A stretch of DNA of 64,000 nt from Ctena decussata (lineage: Eukaryota; Mollusca; Bivalvia; Lucinida; Lucinidae). The stretch is taken from positions 310,001 through 374,000 of the forward strand of contig OZ022511.1 of NCBI GenBank assembly GCA_963989385.1, written 5' to 3'. The position numbers were made by a program, and so were the translations under genes. The notes under the pieces are model-generated. The model searched no databases. It had not been told where the DNA came from and worked only from the letters and a program-made list of their open reading frames with translations. Positions 1 through 13,300 of this stretch are shown here, in pieces. Numbering within the stretch: the first letter of the stretch is position 1; each line of letters starts with the position of its first letter.

Positions 1-396
1 TTATTATTATTATTATCCGAGATTGAAAATTATTTTCGCGAGATCAAAGCTGAAATTTTATGAACATGAACTAAAACGGAACAAGAACCGTCGCCATATT
101 CAAGCTTTTTTACGAATCTGCGAATAAAATATTTTTTTCAATTTATTAAATACGGTTATGAACGCAAACTGCATTTTTGGTGATGCATGATGCTTCAAAG
201 AATCATATTTCTGGATTCCTGGCAATAAATATGCGGCTACGGTGGTTTCCCACACTATCAAAATTCATGTTAAAGTCCAATCACATGACGTGTGAAACAG
301 CGGGAAAAAATCGTCTGACGTAACGTCAAACTTTGACGTTATTTATCTCAGTTTCACGTCGGGTGTCATAAGGTCGATTTCTATCTGGACGGGCTC
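1..396 (+). mobile_element. Element E1, right-end fragment of non-autonomous TIR DNA transposon
   Basis: This is the truncated right end of the element seen complete at 14710-17360; the window edge cuts it inside the (TTA)n tract. It matches the last ~396 bp of that copy closely and ends in the same 33-bp terminal inverted repeat at 364-396. AATT follows at 397-400, which is the right-hand target-site duplication. It joins the satellite at the same base of the monomer as E2, E3 and E4. One visible difference is TGACGTTA where the other copies have TGACGTCA, which makes the subterminal palindrome longer. The downstream monomer carries other variants than those after E2-E4 (a GCCACATATGG form near 535, CATATCTACA near 722). 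No coding sequence is visible. The superfamily is not assigned. Confidence 0.88.
364..396 (-). repeat. Right terminal inverted repeat of E1 (33 bp)
   Basis: The reverse complement begins GAGCCCGTCCAGATAG and matches the left TIR of the complete copies over 33 bp. The AATT immediately following (397-400) is the right TSD; the left end lies outside the window. Confidence 0.9.
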
Positions 397-467
397 AATT
401 CCCATATATTTCTTGGGAAAAAATCCCAGAAATTCTCCTTTCTCCGTTGTCGAGATATTCGAGGGCA

Positions 468-488
468 AAGTCGTGCAGTTTACGACTT
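468..488 (+). repeat. Satellite hairpin (7-bp perfect stem, 7-nt loop), one per monomer
   Basis: The arms are AAGTCGT and ACGACTT with loop GCAGTTT. The structure recurs in every complete monomer. Three stem substitutions that I found (near 10807, 41570 and 61784) are all C-to-T on the + strand, so each would leave a G-U wobble in a + strand RNA. Two of the three are at CpG and may simply be deamination. Function is unknown. Confidence 0.6.
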
Positions 489-610
489 CCAGGGGCTATA
501 ACTCGAAAACTAAAGAACGAGAATTTTTGCCACATATGGTCAATTGAATGTTTATCCCAACCCTCTCATTTGGCACTAGTTTCAGCCCGAATTGTGCAAG
601 TCACCTAAGG

Positions 611-627
611 TCACGAATCGTCCCGAA
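611..627 (+). repeat. Internal 17-bp direct repeat of the satellite monomer, copy 1
   Basis: TCACGAATCGTCCCGAA here recurs as TCACGAATCGTTCTGAA at 1155-1171, with looser similarity continuing downstream (AAATT-rich). The spacings alternate at 544 and 251 bp along the array. It may be a trace of an old internal duplication that built the monomer, or a binding site kept in two copies. Confidence 0.6.
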
Positions 628-703
628 CGTGTAGCCCAAATTGTGAAAATTTCAAACCGCTACTGCTTGCTTGTATGAGTAGGTAGCCATCTGAAACTTG
701 GCA

Positions 704-713
704 TATATAAAGG
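704..713 (+). promoter_or_regulatory. TATA-like box in satellite monomer (representative copy)
   Basis: TATATAAAGG matches the eukaryotic TATA consensus and occurs once per monomer throughout the window. Rare copies are altered, for example CATAAATAAAGG near 58033 and TATAAAGTCC near 2298. AATAAA motifs lie downstream in the same monomer (831-836 and 1095-1100), so a short polyadenylated + strand satellite transcript is conceivable. There is no direct evidence of transcription in the sequence. Confidence 0.3.
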
Positions 714-830
714 CCATTAACATATCTACATGCATGCACAATCTTATGTCAACTGGTTGCATAACTTGCGAATTATAGGCCATCGAAATTTGTGTAAAGA
801 AAAGTTTGTGCGACTTTAGCTCCCAAACGG

Positions 831-836
831 AATAAA
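831..836 (+). promoter_or_regulatory. Possible poly(A) signal AATAAA in satellite monomer (representative copy)
   Basis: AATAAA lies 128 bp downstream of the TATA-like box; a second AATAAA is at 1095-1100. Both recur each monomer. In AT-rich DNA this hexamer is common by chance, so it only fits a transcribed-satellite model if RNA evidence exists. Confidence 0.2.
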
Positions 837-950
837 AGCTAAAGCTGAAATAGCCTTCATTCTATTTCACTTATTTGTGTCTACACATGTATATGTTTTG
901 CAGAGACTCAAAGCTCTTGAGAATGGAGAAAATGAGGTGTCAATTTTGCA

Positions 951-1342
951 TTGGACCCTATGGGAAAATGCATTAAACGCCTACTGCTCCGACGTTCAGC
1001 GACCGATAACATCCATCTTTACACTGTAAACGGTAATTACATAGGTACATGCCTGGGGCAAATAACAGCGCAAATAATTGTCCATGTGCAGAGTAATAAA
1101 GGAGCAAACTTTTATGTATGGGCTGCAGTGGAAGTTATTCTTAAAAGGTGACTTTCACGAATCGTTCTGAAACTCTGCTAAAATTACAGATAATTCCCAT
1201 ATATTTCTTGGGAAAAAATCCCAGAAATTCTCCTTTCTCCGTTGTCGAGATATTCGAGGGCAAAGTCGTGCAGTTTACGACTTCCAGGGGCTATAACTCG
1301 AAAACTAAAGAACGAGAATTTTTGGCACATATGGTCAATTGA
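951..1342 (+). other. Two short overlapping open frames in each satellite monomer (probably non-coding)
   Basis: Representative copy of a pair found in nearly every monomer. The first frame opens at TTG (951, 66 codons; first ATG at 960) and ends in TGA. The second opens at GTG overlapping that stop by 4 nt (1148, 64 codons). Neither is recognisable as a known domain. Arguments against coding: neither frame starts at ATG; the internal ATG of frame 1 is lost to AGG in the copies at 50261 and 51851; single-base deletions break the frames in the copies near 11548, 46549, 58270 and 59999; and the observed substitutions are often non-synonymous. They are best read as chance open frames preserved by array homogenisation. 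What remains possible is a diverged fragment of an old gene or transposon from which the satellite arose. Confidence 0.35.
1155..1171 (+). repeat. Internal 17-bp direct repeat of the satellite monomer, copy 2
   Basis: TCACGAATCGTTCTGAA, differing from copy 1 (611-627) at two pyrimidine positions. It lies just upstream of the AATT site used by E1-E4 insertions (AATT at 1192-1195 in this monomer). Confidence 0.6.
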
Positions 1343-4300
1343 ATGTTTATCCCAACCCTCTCATTTGGCACTAGTTTCAGCCCGAATTGTGCAAGTCACC
1401 TAAGGTCACGAATCGTCCCGAACGTGTAGCCCAAATTGTGAAAATTTCAAACCGCTACTGCTTGCTTGTATGAGTAGGTAGCCATCTGAAACTTGGCATA
1501 TATAAAGGCCATTAACATGTCTACATGCATGCACAATCTTATGTCAACTGATTGCATAAATTGCGAATTATAGGCCATCGAAATTTGTGTAAAGAAAAGT
1601 TTGTGCGACTTTAGCTCCCAAACGGAATAAAAGCTAAAGCTGAAATAGCCTTCATTCTATTTCACTTATTTGTGTCTACACATGTATATGTTTTGCAGAG
1701 ACTCAAAGCTCTTGAGAATGGAGAAAATGAGGTGTCAATTTTGCATTGGACCCTATGGGAAAATGCATTAAACGCCTACTGCTCCGACGTTCAGCGACCG
1801 ATAACATCCATCTTTACACTGTAAACGGTAATTACATAGGTACATGCCTGGGGCAAATAACAGCGCAAATAATTGTCCATGTGCAGAGTAATAAAGGAGC
1901 AAACTTTTATGTATGGGCTGCAGTGGAAGTTATTCTTAAAAGGTGACTTTCACGAATCGTTCTGAAACTCTGCTAAAATTACAGATAATTCCCATATATT
2001 TCTTGGGAAAAAATCCCAGAAATTCTCCTTTCTCCGTTGTCGAGATATTCGAGGGCAAAGTCGTGCAGTTTACGACTTCCAGGGGCTATAACTCGAAAAC
2101 TAAAGAACGAGAATTTTTGGCACATATGGTCAATTGAATGTTTATCCCAACCCTCTCATTTGGCACTAGTTTCAGCCCGAATTGTGCAAGTCACCTAAGG
2201 TCACGAATCGTCCCGAACGTGTAGCCCAAATTGTGAAAATTTCAAACCGCTACTGCTTGCTTGTATGAGTAAGTAGCCATCTGAAACTTGGCATATATAA
2301 AGTCCATTAACATGTCTACATGCATGCACAATCTTATGTCAACTGATTGCATAACTTGCGAATTATAGGCCATCGAAATTTGTGTAAAGAAAAGTTTGTG
2401 CGACTTTAGCTCCCAAACGGAATAAAAGCTAAAGCTGAAATAGCCTTCATTCTATTTCACTTATTTGTGTCTACACATGTATATGTTTTGCAGAGACTCA
2501 AAGCTCTTGAGAATGGAGAAAATGAGGTGTCAATTTTGCATTGGACCCTATGGGAAAATGCATTAAACGCCTACTGCTCCGACGTTCAGCGACCGATAAC
2601 ATCCATCTTTACACTGTAAACGGTAATTACATAGGTACATGCCTGGGGCAAATAACAGCGCAAATAATTGTCCATGTGCAGAGTAATAAAGGAGCAAACT
2701 TTTATGTATGGGCTGCAGTGGAAGTTATTCTTAAAAGGTGACTTTCACGAATCGTTCTGAAACTCTGCTAAAATTACAGATAATTCCCATATATTTCTTG
2801 GGAAAAAATCCCAGAAATTCTCCTTTCTCCGTTGTCGAGATATTCGAGGGCAAAGTCGTGCAGTTTACGACTTCCAGGGGCTATAACTCGAAAACTAAAG
2901 AACGAGAATTTTTGGCACATATGGTCAATTGAATGTTTATCCCAACCCTCTCATTTGGCACTAGTTTCAGCCCGAATTGTGCAAGTCACCTAAGGTCACG
3001 AATCGTCCCGAACGTGTAGCCCAAATTGTGAAAATTTCAAACCGCTACTGCTTGCTTGTATGAGTAGGTAGCCATCTGAAACTTGGCATATATAAAGGCC
3101 ATTAACATGTCTACATGCATGCACAATCTTATGTCAACTGATTGCATAACTCGCGAATTATAGGCCATCGAAATTTGTGTAAAGAAAAGTTTGTGCGACT
3201 TTAGCTCCCAAACGGAATAAAAGCTAAAGCTGAAATAGCCTTCATTCTATTTCACTTATTTGTGTCTACACATGTATATGTTTTGCAGAGACTCAAAGCT
3301 CTTGAGAATGGAGAAAATGAGGTGTCAATTTTGCATTGGACCCTATGGGAAAATGCATTAAACGCCTACTGCTCCGACGTTCAGCGACCGATAACATCCA
3401 TCTTTACACTGTAAACGGTAATTACATAGGTACATGCCTGGGGCAAATAACAGCGCAAATAATTGTCCATGTGCAGAGTAATAAAGGAGCAAATTTTTAT
3501 GTATGGGCTGCAGTGGAAGTTATTCTTAAAAGGTGACTTTCACGAATCGTTCTGAAACTCTGCTAAAATTACAGATAATTCCCATATATTTCTTGGGAAA
3601 AAATCCCAGAAATTCTCCTTTCTCTGTTGTCGAGATATTCGAGGGCAAAGTCGTGCAGTTTACGACTTCCAGGGGCTATAACTCGAAAACTAAAGAACGA
3701 GAATTTTTGGCACATATGGTCAATTGAATGTTTATCCCAACCCTCTCATTTGGCACTAGTTTCAGCCCGAATTGTGCAAGTCACCTAAGGTCACGAATCG
3801 TCCCGAACGTGTAGCCCAAATTGTGAAAATTTCAAACCGCTACTGCTTGCTTGTATGAGTAGGTAGCCATCTGAAACTTGGCATATATAAAGGCCATTAA
3901 CATGTCTACATGCATGCACAATCTTATGTCAACTGATTGCATAACTCGCGAATTATAGGCCATCGAAATTTGTGTAAAGAAAAGTTTGTGCGACTTTAGC
4001 TCCCAAACGGAATAAAAGCTAAAGCTGAAATAGCCTTCATTCTATTTCACTTATTTGTGTCTACACATGTATATGTTTTGCAGAGACTCAAAGCTCTTGA
4101 GAATGGAGAAAATGAGGTGTCAATTTTGCATTGGACCCTATGGGAAAATGCATTAAACGCCTACTGCTCCGACGTTCAGCGACCGATAACATCCATCTTT
4201 ACACTGTAAACGGTAATTACATAGGTACATGCCTGGGGCAAATAACAGCGCAAATAATTGTCCATGTGCAGAGTAATAAAGGAGCAAACTTTTATGTATG

Positions 4301-7300
4301 GGCTGCAGTGGAAGTTATTCTTAAAAGGTGACTTTCACGAATCGTTCTGAAACTCTGCTAAAATTACAGATAATTCCCATATATTTCTTGGGAAAAAATC
4401 CCAGAAATTCTCCTTTCTCCGTTGTCGAGATATTCGAGGGCAAAGTCGTGCAGTTTACGACTTCCAGGGGCTATAACTCGAAAACTAAAGAACGAGAATT
4501 TTTGGCACATATGGTCAATTGAATGTTTATCCCAACCCTCTCATTTGGCACTAGTTTCAGCCCGAATTGTGCAAGTCACCTAAGGTCACGAATCGTCCCG
4601 AACGTGTAGCCCAAATTGTGAAAATTTCAAACCGCTACTGCTTGCTTGTATGAGTAGGTAGCCATCTGAAACTTGGCATATATAAAGGCCATTAACATGT
4701 CTACATGCATGCACAATCTTATGTCAACTGATTGCATAACTTGCGAATTATAGGCCATCGAAATTTGTGTAAAGAAAAGTTTGTGCGACTTTAGCTCCCA
4801 AACGGAATAAAAGCTAAAGCTGAAATAGCCTTCATTCTATTTCACTTATTTGTGTCTACACATGTATATGTTTTGCAGAGACTCAAAGCTCTTGAGAATG
4901 GAGAAAATGAGGTGTCAATTTTGCATTGGACCCTATGGGAAAATGCATTAAACGCCTACTGCTCCGACGTTCAGCGACCGATAACATCCATCTTTACACT
5001 GTAAACGGTAATTACATAGGTACATGCCTGGGGCAAATAACAGCGCAAATAATTGTCCAAGTGCAGAGTAATAAAGGAGCAAACTTTTATGTATGGGCTG
5101 CAGTGGAAGTTATTCTTAAAAGGTGACTTTCACGAATCGTTCTGAAACTATGCTAAAATTACACATAATTCCCATATATTTCTTGGGCAAAAATCCCAGA
5201 ATTTCTCCTTTCTCCGTTGTCGAGATATTCGAGGGCAAAGTCGTGCAGTTTACGACTTCCAGGGGCTATAACTCGAAAACTAAAGAACGAGAATTTTTGG
5301 CACATATGGTCAATTGAATGTTTATCCCAACCCTCTCATTTGGCACTAGTTTCAGCCCGAATTGTGCAAGTCACCTAAGGTCACGAATCGTCCCGAACGT
5401 GTAGCCCAAATTGTGAAAATTTCAAACCGCTACTGCTTGCTTGTATGAGTAGGTAGCCATCTGAAACTTGGCATATATAAAGGCCATTAACATGTCTACA
5501 TGCATGCACAATCTTATGTCAACTGATTGCATAACTTGCGAATTATAGGCCATCGAAATTTGTGTAAAGAAAAGTTTGTGCGACTTTAGCTCCCAAACGG
5601 AATAAAAGCTAAAGCTGAAATAGCCTTCATTCTATTTCACTTATTTGTGTCTACACATGTATATGTTTTGCAGAGACTCAAAGCTCTTGAGAATGGAGAA
5701 AATGAGGTGTCAATTTTGCATTGGACCCTATGGGAAAATGCATTAAACGCCTACTGCTCCGACGTTCAGCGACCGATAACATCCATCTTTACACTGTAAA
5801 CGGTAATTACATAGGTACATGCCTGGGGCAAATAACAGCGCAAATAATTGTCCATGTGCAGAGTAATAAAGGAGCAAACTTTTATGTATGGGCTGCAGTG
5901 GAAGTTATTCTTAAAAGGTGACTTTCACGAATCGTTCTGAAACTCTGCTAAAATTACAGATAATTCCCATATATTTCTTGGGAAAAAATCCCAGAAATTC
6001 TCCTTTCTCCGTTGTCGAGATATTCGAGGGCAAAGTCGTGCAGTTTACGACTTCCAGGGGCTATAACTCGAAAACTAAAGAACGAGAATTTTTGGCACAT
6101 ATAGTCAATTGAATGTTTATCCCAACCCTCTCATTTGGCACTTGTTTCAGCCCGAATTGTGCAAGTCACCTAAGGTCACGAATCGTCCCGAACGTGTAGC
6201 CCAAATTGTGAAAATTTCAAACCGCTACTGCTTGCTTGTATGAGTAGGTAGCCATCTGAAACTTGGCATATATAAAGGCCATTAACATGTCTACATGCAT
6301 GCACAATCTTATATCAACTGATTGCATAACTTGCGAATTATAGGCCATCGAAATTTGTGTAAAGAAAAGTTTGTGCGACTTTAGCTCCCAAACGGAATAA
6401 AAGCTAAAGCTGAAATAGCCTTCATTCTATTTCACTTATTTGTGTCTACACATGTATATGTTTTGCAGAGACTCAAAGCTCTTGAGAATGGAGAAAATGA
6501 GGTGTCAATTTTGCATTGGACCCTATGGGAAAATGCATTAAACGCCTACTGCTCCGACGTTCAGCGACCGATAACATCCATCTTTACACTGTAAACGGTA
6601 ATTACATAGGTACATGCCTGGGGCAAATAACAGCGCAAATAATTGTCCATGTGCAGAGTAATAAAGGAGCAAACTTTTATGTATGGGCTGCAGTGGAAGT
6701 TATTCTTAAAAGGTGACTTTCACGAATCGTTCTGAAACTCTGCTAAAATTACAGATAATTCCCATATATTTCTTGGGAAAAAATCCCAGAAATTCTCCTT
6801 TCTCCGTTGTCGAGATATTCGAGGGCAAAGTCGTGCAGTTTACGACTTCCAGGGGCTATAATTCGAAAACTAAAGAACGAGAATTTTTGGCACATATGGT
6901 CAATTGAATATTTATCCCAACCCTCTCATTTGGCACTAGTTTCAGCCCGAATTGTGCAAGTCACCTAAGGTCACGAATCGTCCCGAACGTGTAGCCCAAA
7001 TTGTGAAAATTTCAAACCGCTACTGCTTGCTTGTATGAGTAGGTAGCCATCTGAAACTTGGCATATATAAAGGCCATTAACATGTCTACATGCATGCACA
7101 ATCTTATGTCAACTGGTTGCATAACTTGCGAATTATAGGCCATCGAAATTTGTGTAAAGAAAAGTTTGTGCGACTTTAGCTCCCAAACGGAATAAAAGCT
7201 AAAGCTGAAATAGCCTTCATTCTATTTCACTTATTTGTGTCTACACATGTATATGTTTTGCAGAGACTCAAAGCTCTTGAGAATGGAGAAAATGAGGTGT

Positions 7301-10300
7301 CAATTTTGCATTGGACCCTATGGGAAAATGCATTAAACGCCTACTGCTCCGACGTTCAGCGACCGATAACATCCATCTTTACACTGTAAACGGTAATTAC
7401 ATAGGTACATGCCTGGGGCAAATAACAGCGCAAATAATTGTCCATGTGCAGAGTAATAAAGGAGCAAACTTTTATGTATGGGCTGCAGTGGAAGTTATTC
7501 TTAAAAGGTGACTTTCACGAATCGTTCTGAAACTCTGCTAAAATTACAGATAATTCCCATATATTTCTTGGGAAAAAATCCCAGAAATTCTCCTTTCTCC
7601 GTTGTCGAGATATTCGAGGGCAAAGTCGTGCAGTTTACGACTTCCAGGGGCTATAACTCGAAAACTAAAGAACGAGAATTTTTGGCACATATGGTCAATT
7701 GAATGTTTATCCCAACCCTCTCATTTGGCACTAGTTTCAGCCCGAATTGTGCAAGTCACCTAAGGTCACGAATCGTCCCGAACGTGTAGCCCAAATTGTG
7801 AAAATTTCAAACCGCTACTGCTTGCTTGTATGAGTAGGTAGCCATCTGAAACTTGGCATATATAAAGGCCATTAACATGTCTACATGCATGCACAATCTT
7901 ATGTCAACTGATTGCATAACTCGCGAATTATAGGCCATCGAAATTTGTGTAAAGAAAAGTTTGTGCGACTTTAGCTCCCAAACGGAATAAAAGCTAAAGC
8001 TGAAATAGCCTTCATTCTATTTCACTTATTTGTGTCTACACATGTATATGTTTTGCAGAGACTCAAAGCTCTTGAGAATGGAGAAAATGAGGTGTCAATT
8101 TTGCATTGGACCCTATGGGAAAATGCATTAAACGCCTACTGCTCCGACGTTCAGCGACCGATAACATCCATCTTTACACTGTAAACGGTAATTACATAGG
8201 TACATGCCTGGGGCAAATAACAGCGCAAATAATTGTCCATGTGCAGAGTAATAAAGGAGCAAACTTTTATGTATGGGCTGCAGTGGAAGTTATTCTTAAA
8301 AGGTGACTTTCACGAATCGTTCTGAAACTATGCTAAAATTACACATAATTCCCATATATTTCTTGGGAAAAAATCCCAGAAATTCTCCTTTCTCCGTTGT
8401 CGAGATATTCGAGGGCAAAGTCGTGCAGTTTACGACTTCCAGGGGCTATAACTCGAAAACTAAAGAACGAGAATTTTTGCCACATATGGTCAATTGAATG
8501 TTTATCCCAACCCTCTCATTTGGCACTAGTTTCAGCCCGAATTGTGCAAGTCACCTAAGGTCACGAATCGTCCCGAACGTGTAGCCCAAATTGTGAAAAT
8601 TTCAAACCGCTACTGCTTGCTTGTATGAGTAGGTAGCCATCTGAAACTTGGCATATATAAAGGCCATTAACATATCTACATGCATGGACAATCTTATGTC
8701 AACTGGTTGCATAACTTGCGAATTATAGGCCATCGAAATTTGTGTAAAGAAAAGTTTGTGCCACTTTAGCTCCCAAACGGAATAAAAGCTAAAGCTGAAA
8801 TAGCCTTCATTCTATTTCACTTATTTGTGTCTACACATGTATATGTTTTGCAGAGACTCAAAGCTCTTGAGAATGGAGAAAATGAGGTGTCAATTTTGCA
8901 TTGGACCCTATGGGAAAATGCATTAAACGCCTACTGCTCCGACGTTCAGCGACCGATAACATCCATCTTTACACTGTAAACGGTAATTACATAGGTACAT
9001 GCCTGGGGCAAATAACAGCGCAAATAATTGTCCATGTGCAGAGTAATAAAGGAGCAAACTTTTATGTATGGGCTGCAGTGGAAGTTATTCTTAAAAGGTG
9101 ACTTTCACGAATCGTTCTGAAACTCTGCTAAAATTACAGATAATTCCCATATATTTCTTGGGAAAAAATCCCAGAAATTCTCCTTTCTCCGTTGTCGAGA
9201 TATTCGAGGGCAAAGTCGTGCAGTTTACGACTTCCAGGGGCTATAACTCGAAAACTAAAGAACGAGAATTTTTGGCACATATGGTCAATTGAATGTTTAT
9301 CCCAACCCTCTCATTTGGCACTAGTTTCAGCCCGAATTGTGCAAGTCACCTACGGTCACGAATCGTCCCGAACGTGTAGCCCAAATTGTGAAAATTTCAA
9401 ACCGCTACTGCTTGCTTGTATGAGTAGGTAGCCATCTGAAACTTGGCATATATAAAGGCCATTAACATGTCTACATGCATGCACAATCTTATGTCAACTG
9501 ATTGCATAACTTGCGAATTATAGGCCATCGAAATTTGTGTAAAGAAAAGTTTGTGCGACTTTAGCTCCCAAACGGAATAAAAGCTAAAGCTGAAATAGCC
9601 TTCATTCTATTTCACTTATTTGTGTCTACACATGTATATGTTTTGCAGAGACTCAAAGCTCTTGAGAATGGAGAAAATGAGGTGTCAATTTTGCATTGGA
9701 CCCTATGGGAAAATGCATTAAACGCCTACTGCTCCGACGTTCAGCGACCGATAACATCCATCTTTACACTGTAAACGGTAATTACATAGGTACATGCCTG
9801 GGGCAAATAACAACGCAAATAATTGTCCAAGTGCAGAGTAATAAAGGAGCAAACTTTTATGTATGGGCTGCAGTGGAAGTTATTCTTAAAAGGTGACTTT
9901 CACGAATCGTTCTGAAACTCTGCTAAAATTACAGATAATTCCCATATATTTCTTGGGAAAAAATCCCAGAAATTCTCCTTTCTCCGTTGTCGAGATATTC
10001 GAGGGCAAAGTCGTGCAGTTTACGACTTCCAGGGGCTATAACTCGAAAACTAAAGAACGAGAATTTTTGGCACATATGGTCAATTGAATGTTTATCCCAA
10101 CCCTCTCATTTGGCACTAGTTTCAGCCCGAATTGTGCAAGTCACCTAAGGTCACGAATCGTCCCGAACGTGTAGCCCAAATTGTGAAAATTTCAAACCGC
10201 TACTGCTTGCTTGTATGAGTAAGTAGCCATCTGAAACTTGGCATATATAAAGGCCATTAACATGTCTACATGCATGCACAATCTTATGTCAACTGATTGC

Positions 10301-13300
10301 ATAACTTGCGAATTATAGGCCATCGAAATTTGTGTAAAGAAAAGTTTGTGCGACTTTAGCTCCCAAACGGAATAAAAGCTTAAGCTGAAATAGCCTTCAT
10401 TCTATTTCACTTATTTGTGTCTACACATGTATATGTTTTGCAGAGACTCAAAGCTCTTGAGAATGGAGAAAATGAGGTGTCAATTTTGCATTGGACCCTA
10501 TGGGAAAATGCATTAAACGCCTACTGCTCCGACGTTCAGCGACCGATAACATCCATCTTTACACTGTAAACGGTAATTACATAGGTACATGCCTGGGGCA
10601 AATAACAGCGCAAATAATTGTCCATGTGCAGAGTAATAAAGGAGCAAACTTTTATGTATGGGCTGCAGTGGAAGTTATTCTTAAAAGGTGACTTTCACGA
10701 ATCGTTCTGAAACTCTGCTAAAATTACAGATAATTCCCATATATTTCTTGGGAAAAAATCCCAGAAATTCTCCTTTCTCCGTTGTCGAGATATTCGAGGG
10801 CAAAGTTGTGCAGTTTACGACTTCCAGGGGCTATAACTCGAAAACTAAAGAACGAGAATTTTTGGCACATATGGTCAATTGAATGTTTATCCCAACCCTC
10901 TCATTTGGCACTAGTTTCAGCCCGAATTGTGCAAGTCACCTAAGGTCACGAATCGTCCCGAACGTGTAGCCCAAATTGTGAAAATTTCAAACCGCTACTG
11001 CTTGCTTGTATGAGTAGGTAGCCATCTGAAACTTGGCATATATAAAGGCCATTAACATGTCTACATGCATGCACAATCTTATGTCAACTGATTGCATAAC
11101 TTGCGAATTATAGGCCATCGAAATTTGTGTAAAGAAAAGTTTGTGCGACTTTAGCTCCCAAACGGAATAAAAGCTAAAGCTGAAATAGCCTTCATTCTAT
11201 TTCACTTATTTGTGTCTACACATGTATATGTTTTGCAGAGACTCAAAGCTCTTGAGAATGGAGAAAATGAGGTGTCAATTTTGCATTGGACCCTATGGGA
11301 AAATGCATTAAACGCCTACTGCTCCGACGTTCAGCGACCGATAACATCCATCTTTACACTGTAAACGGTAATTACATAGGTACATGCCTGGGGCAAATAA
11401 CAGCGCAAATAATTGTCCATGTGCAGAGTAATAAAGGAGCAAACTTTTATGTATGGGCTGCAGTGGAAGTTATTCTTAAAAGGTGACTTTCACGAATCGT
11501 TCTGAAACTCTGCTAAAATTACAGATAATTCCCATATATTTCTTGGGAAAAATCCCAGAAATTCTCCTTTCTCCGTTGTCGAGATATTCGAGGGCAAAGT
11601 CGTGCAGTTTACGACTTCCAGGGGCTATAACTCGAAAACTAAAGAACGAGAATTTTTGGCACATATGGTCAATTGAATGTTTATCCCAACCCTCTCATTT
11701 GGCACTAGTTTCAGCCCGAATTGTGCAAGTCACCTAAGGTCACGAATCGTACCGAACGTGTAGCCCAAATTGTGAAAATTTCAAACCGCTACTGCTTGCT
11801 TGTATGAGTAGGTAGCCATCTGAAACTTGGCATATATAAAGGCCATTAACATGTCTACATGCATGCACAATCTTATGTCAACTGATTGCATAACTTGCGA
11901 ATTATAGGCCATCGAAATTTGTGTAAAGAAAAGTTTGTGCGACTTTAGCTCCCAAACGGAATAAAAGCTAAAGCTGAAATAGCCTTCATTCTATTTCACT
12001 TATTTGTGTCTACACATGTATATGTTTTGCAGAGACTCAAAGCTCTTGAGAATGGAGAAAATGAGGTGTCAATTTTGCATTGGACCCTATGGGAAAATGC
12101 ATTAAACGCCTACTGCTCCGACGTTCAGCGACCGATAACATCCATCTTTACACTGTAAACGGTAATTACATAGGTACATGCCTGGGGCAAATAACAGCGC
12201 AAATAATTGTCCATGTGCAGAGTAATAAAGGAGCAAACTTTTATGTATGGGCTGCAGTGGAAGTTATTCTTAAAAGGTGACTTTCACGAATCGTTCTGAA
12301 ACTCTGCTAAAATTACAGATAATTCCCATATATTTCTTGGGAAAAAATCCCAGAAATTCTCCTTTCTCCGTTGTCGAGATATTCGAGGGCAAAGTCGTGC
12401 AGTTTACGACTTCCAGGGGCTATAACTCGAAAACTAAAGAACGAGAATTTTTGGCACATATGGTCAATTGAATGTTTATCCCAACCCTCTCATTTGGCAC
12501 TAGTTTCAGCCCGAATTGTGCAAGTCACCTAAGGTCACGAATCGTCCCGAACGTGTAGCCCAAATTGTGAAAATTTCAAACCGCTACTGCTTGCTTGTAT
12601 GAGTAGGTAGCCATCTGAAACTTGGCATATATAAAGGCCATTAACATGTCTACATGCATGCACAATCTTATATCAACTGATTGCATAACTTGCGAATTAT
12701 AGGCCATCGAAATTTGTGTAAAGAAAAGTTTGTGCGACTTTAGCTCCCAAACGGAATAAAAGCTAAAGCTGAAATAGCCTTCATTCTATTTCACTTATTT
12801 GTGTCTACACATGTATATGTTTTGCAGAGACTCAAAGCTCTTGAGAATGGAGAAAATGAGGTGTCAATTTTGCATTGGACCCTATGGGAAAATGCATTAA
12901 ACGCCTACTGCTCCGACGTTCAGCGACCGATAACATCCATCTTTACACTGTAAACGGTAATTACATAGGTACATGCCTGGGGCAAATAACAGCGCAAATA
13001 ATTGTCCATGTGCAGAGTAATAAAGGAGCAAACTTTTATGTATGGGCTGCAGTGGAAGTTATTCTTAAAAGGTGACTTTCACGAATCGTTCTGAAACTCT
13101 GCTAAAATTACAGATAATTCCCATATATTTCTTGGGAAAAAATCCCAGAAATTCTCCTTTCTCCGTTGTCGAGATATTCGAGGGCAAAGTCGTGCAGTTT
13201 ACGACTTCCAGGGGCTATAATTCGAAAACTAAAGAACGAGAATTTTTGGCACATATGGTCAATTGAATATTTATCCCAACCCTCTCATTTGGCACTAGTT

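Noticed and set aside
397..1191. CENP-B box in the satellite monomer
   Set aside because: Several TTCG sites were compared on both strands with TTCGNNNNANNCGGG; none matches the required A and CGGG positions.
397..1191. 5S rRNA, snRNA or tRNA origin of the monomer
   Set aside because: No recognisable 5S internal control region, no tRNA B box (GGTTCGAATCC-type), and no snRNA core motif was seen on either strand.
9192..9431. 79-codon frame in one monomer
   Set aside because: Depends on a single A-to-C change (CTACGG for CTAAGG) removing a stop in that copy; not present elsewhere.
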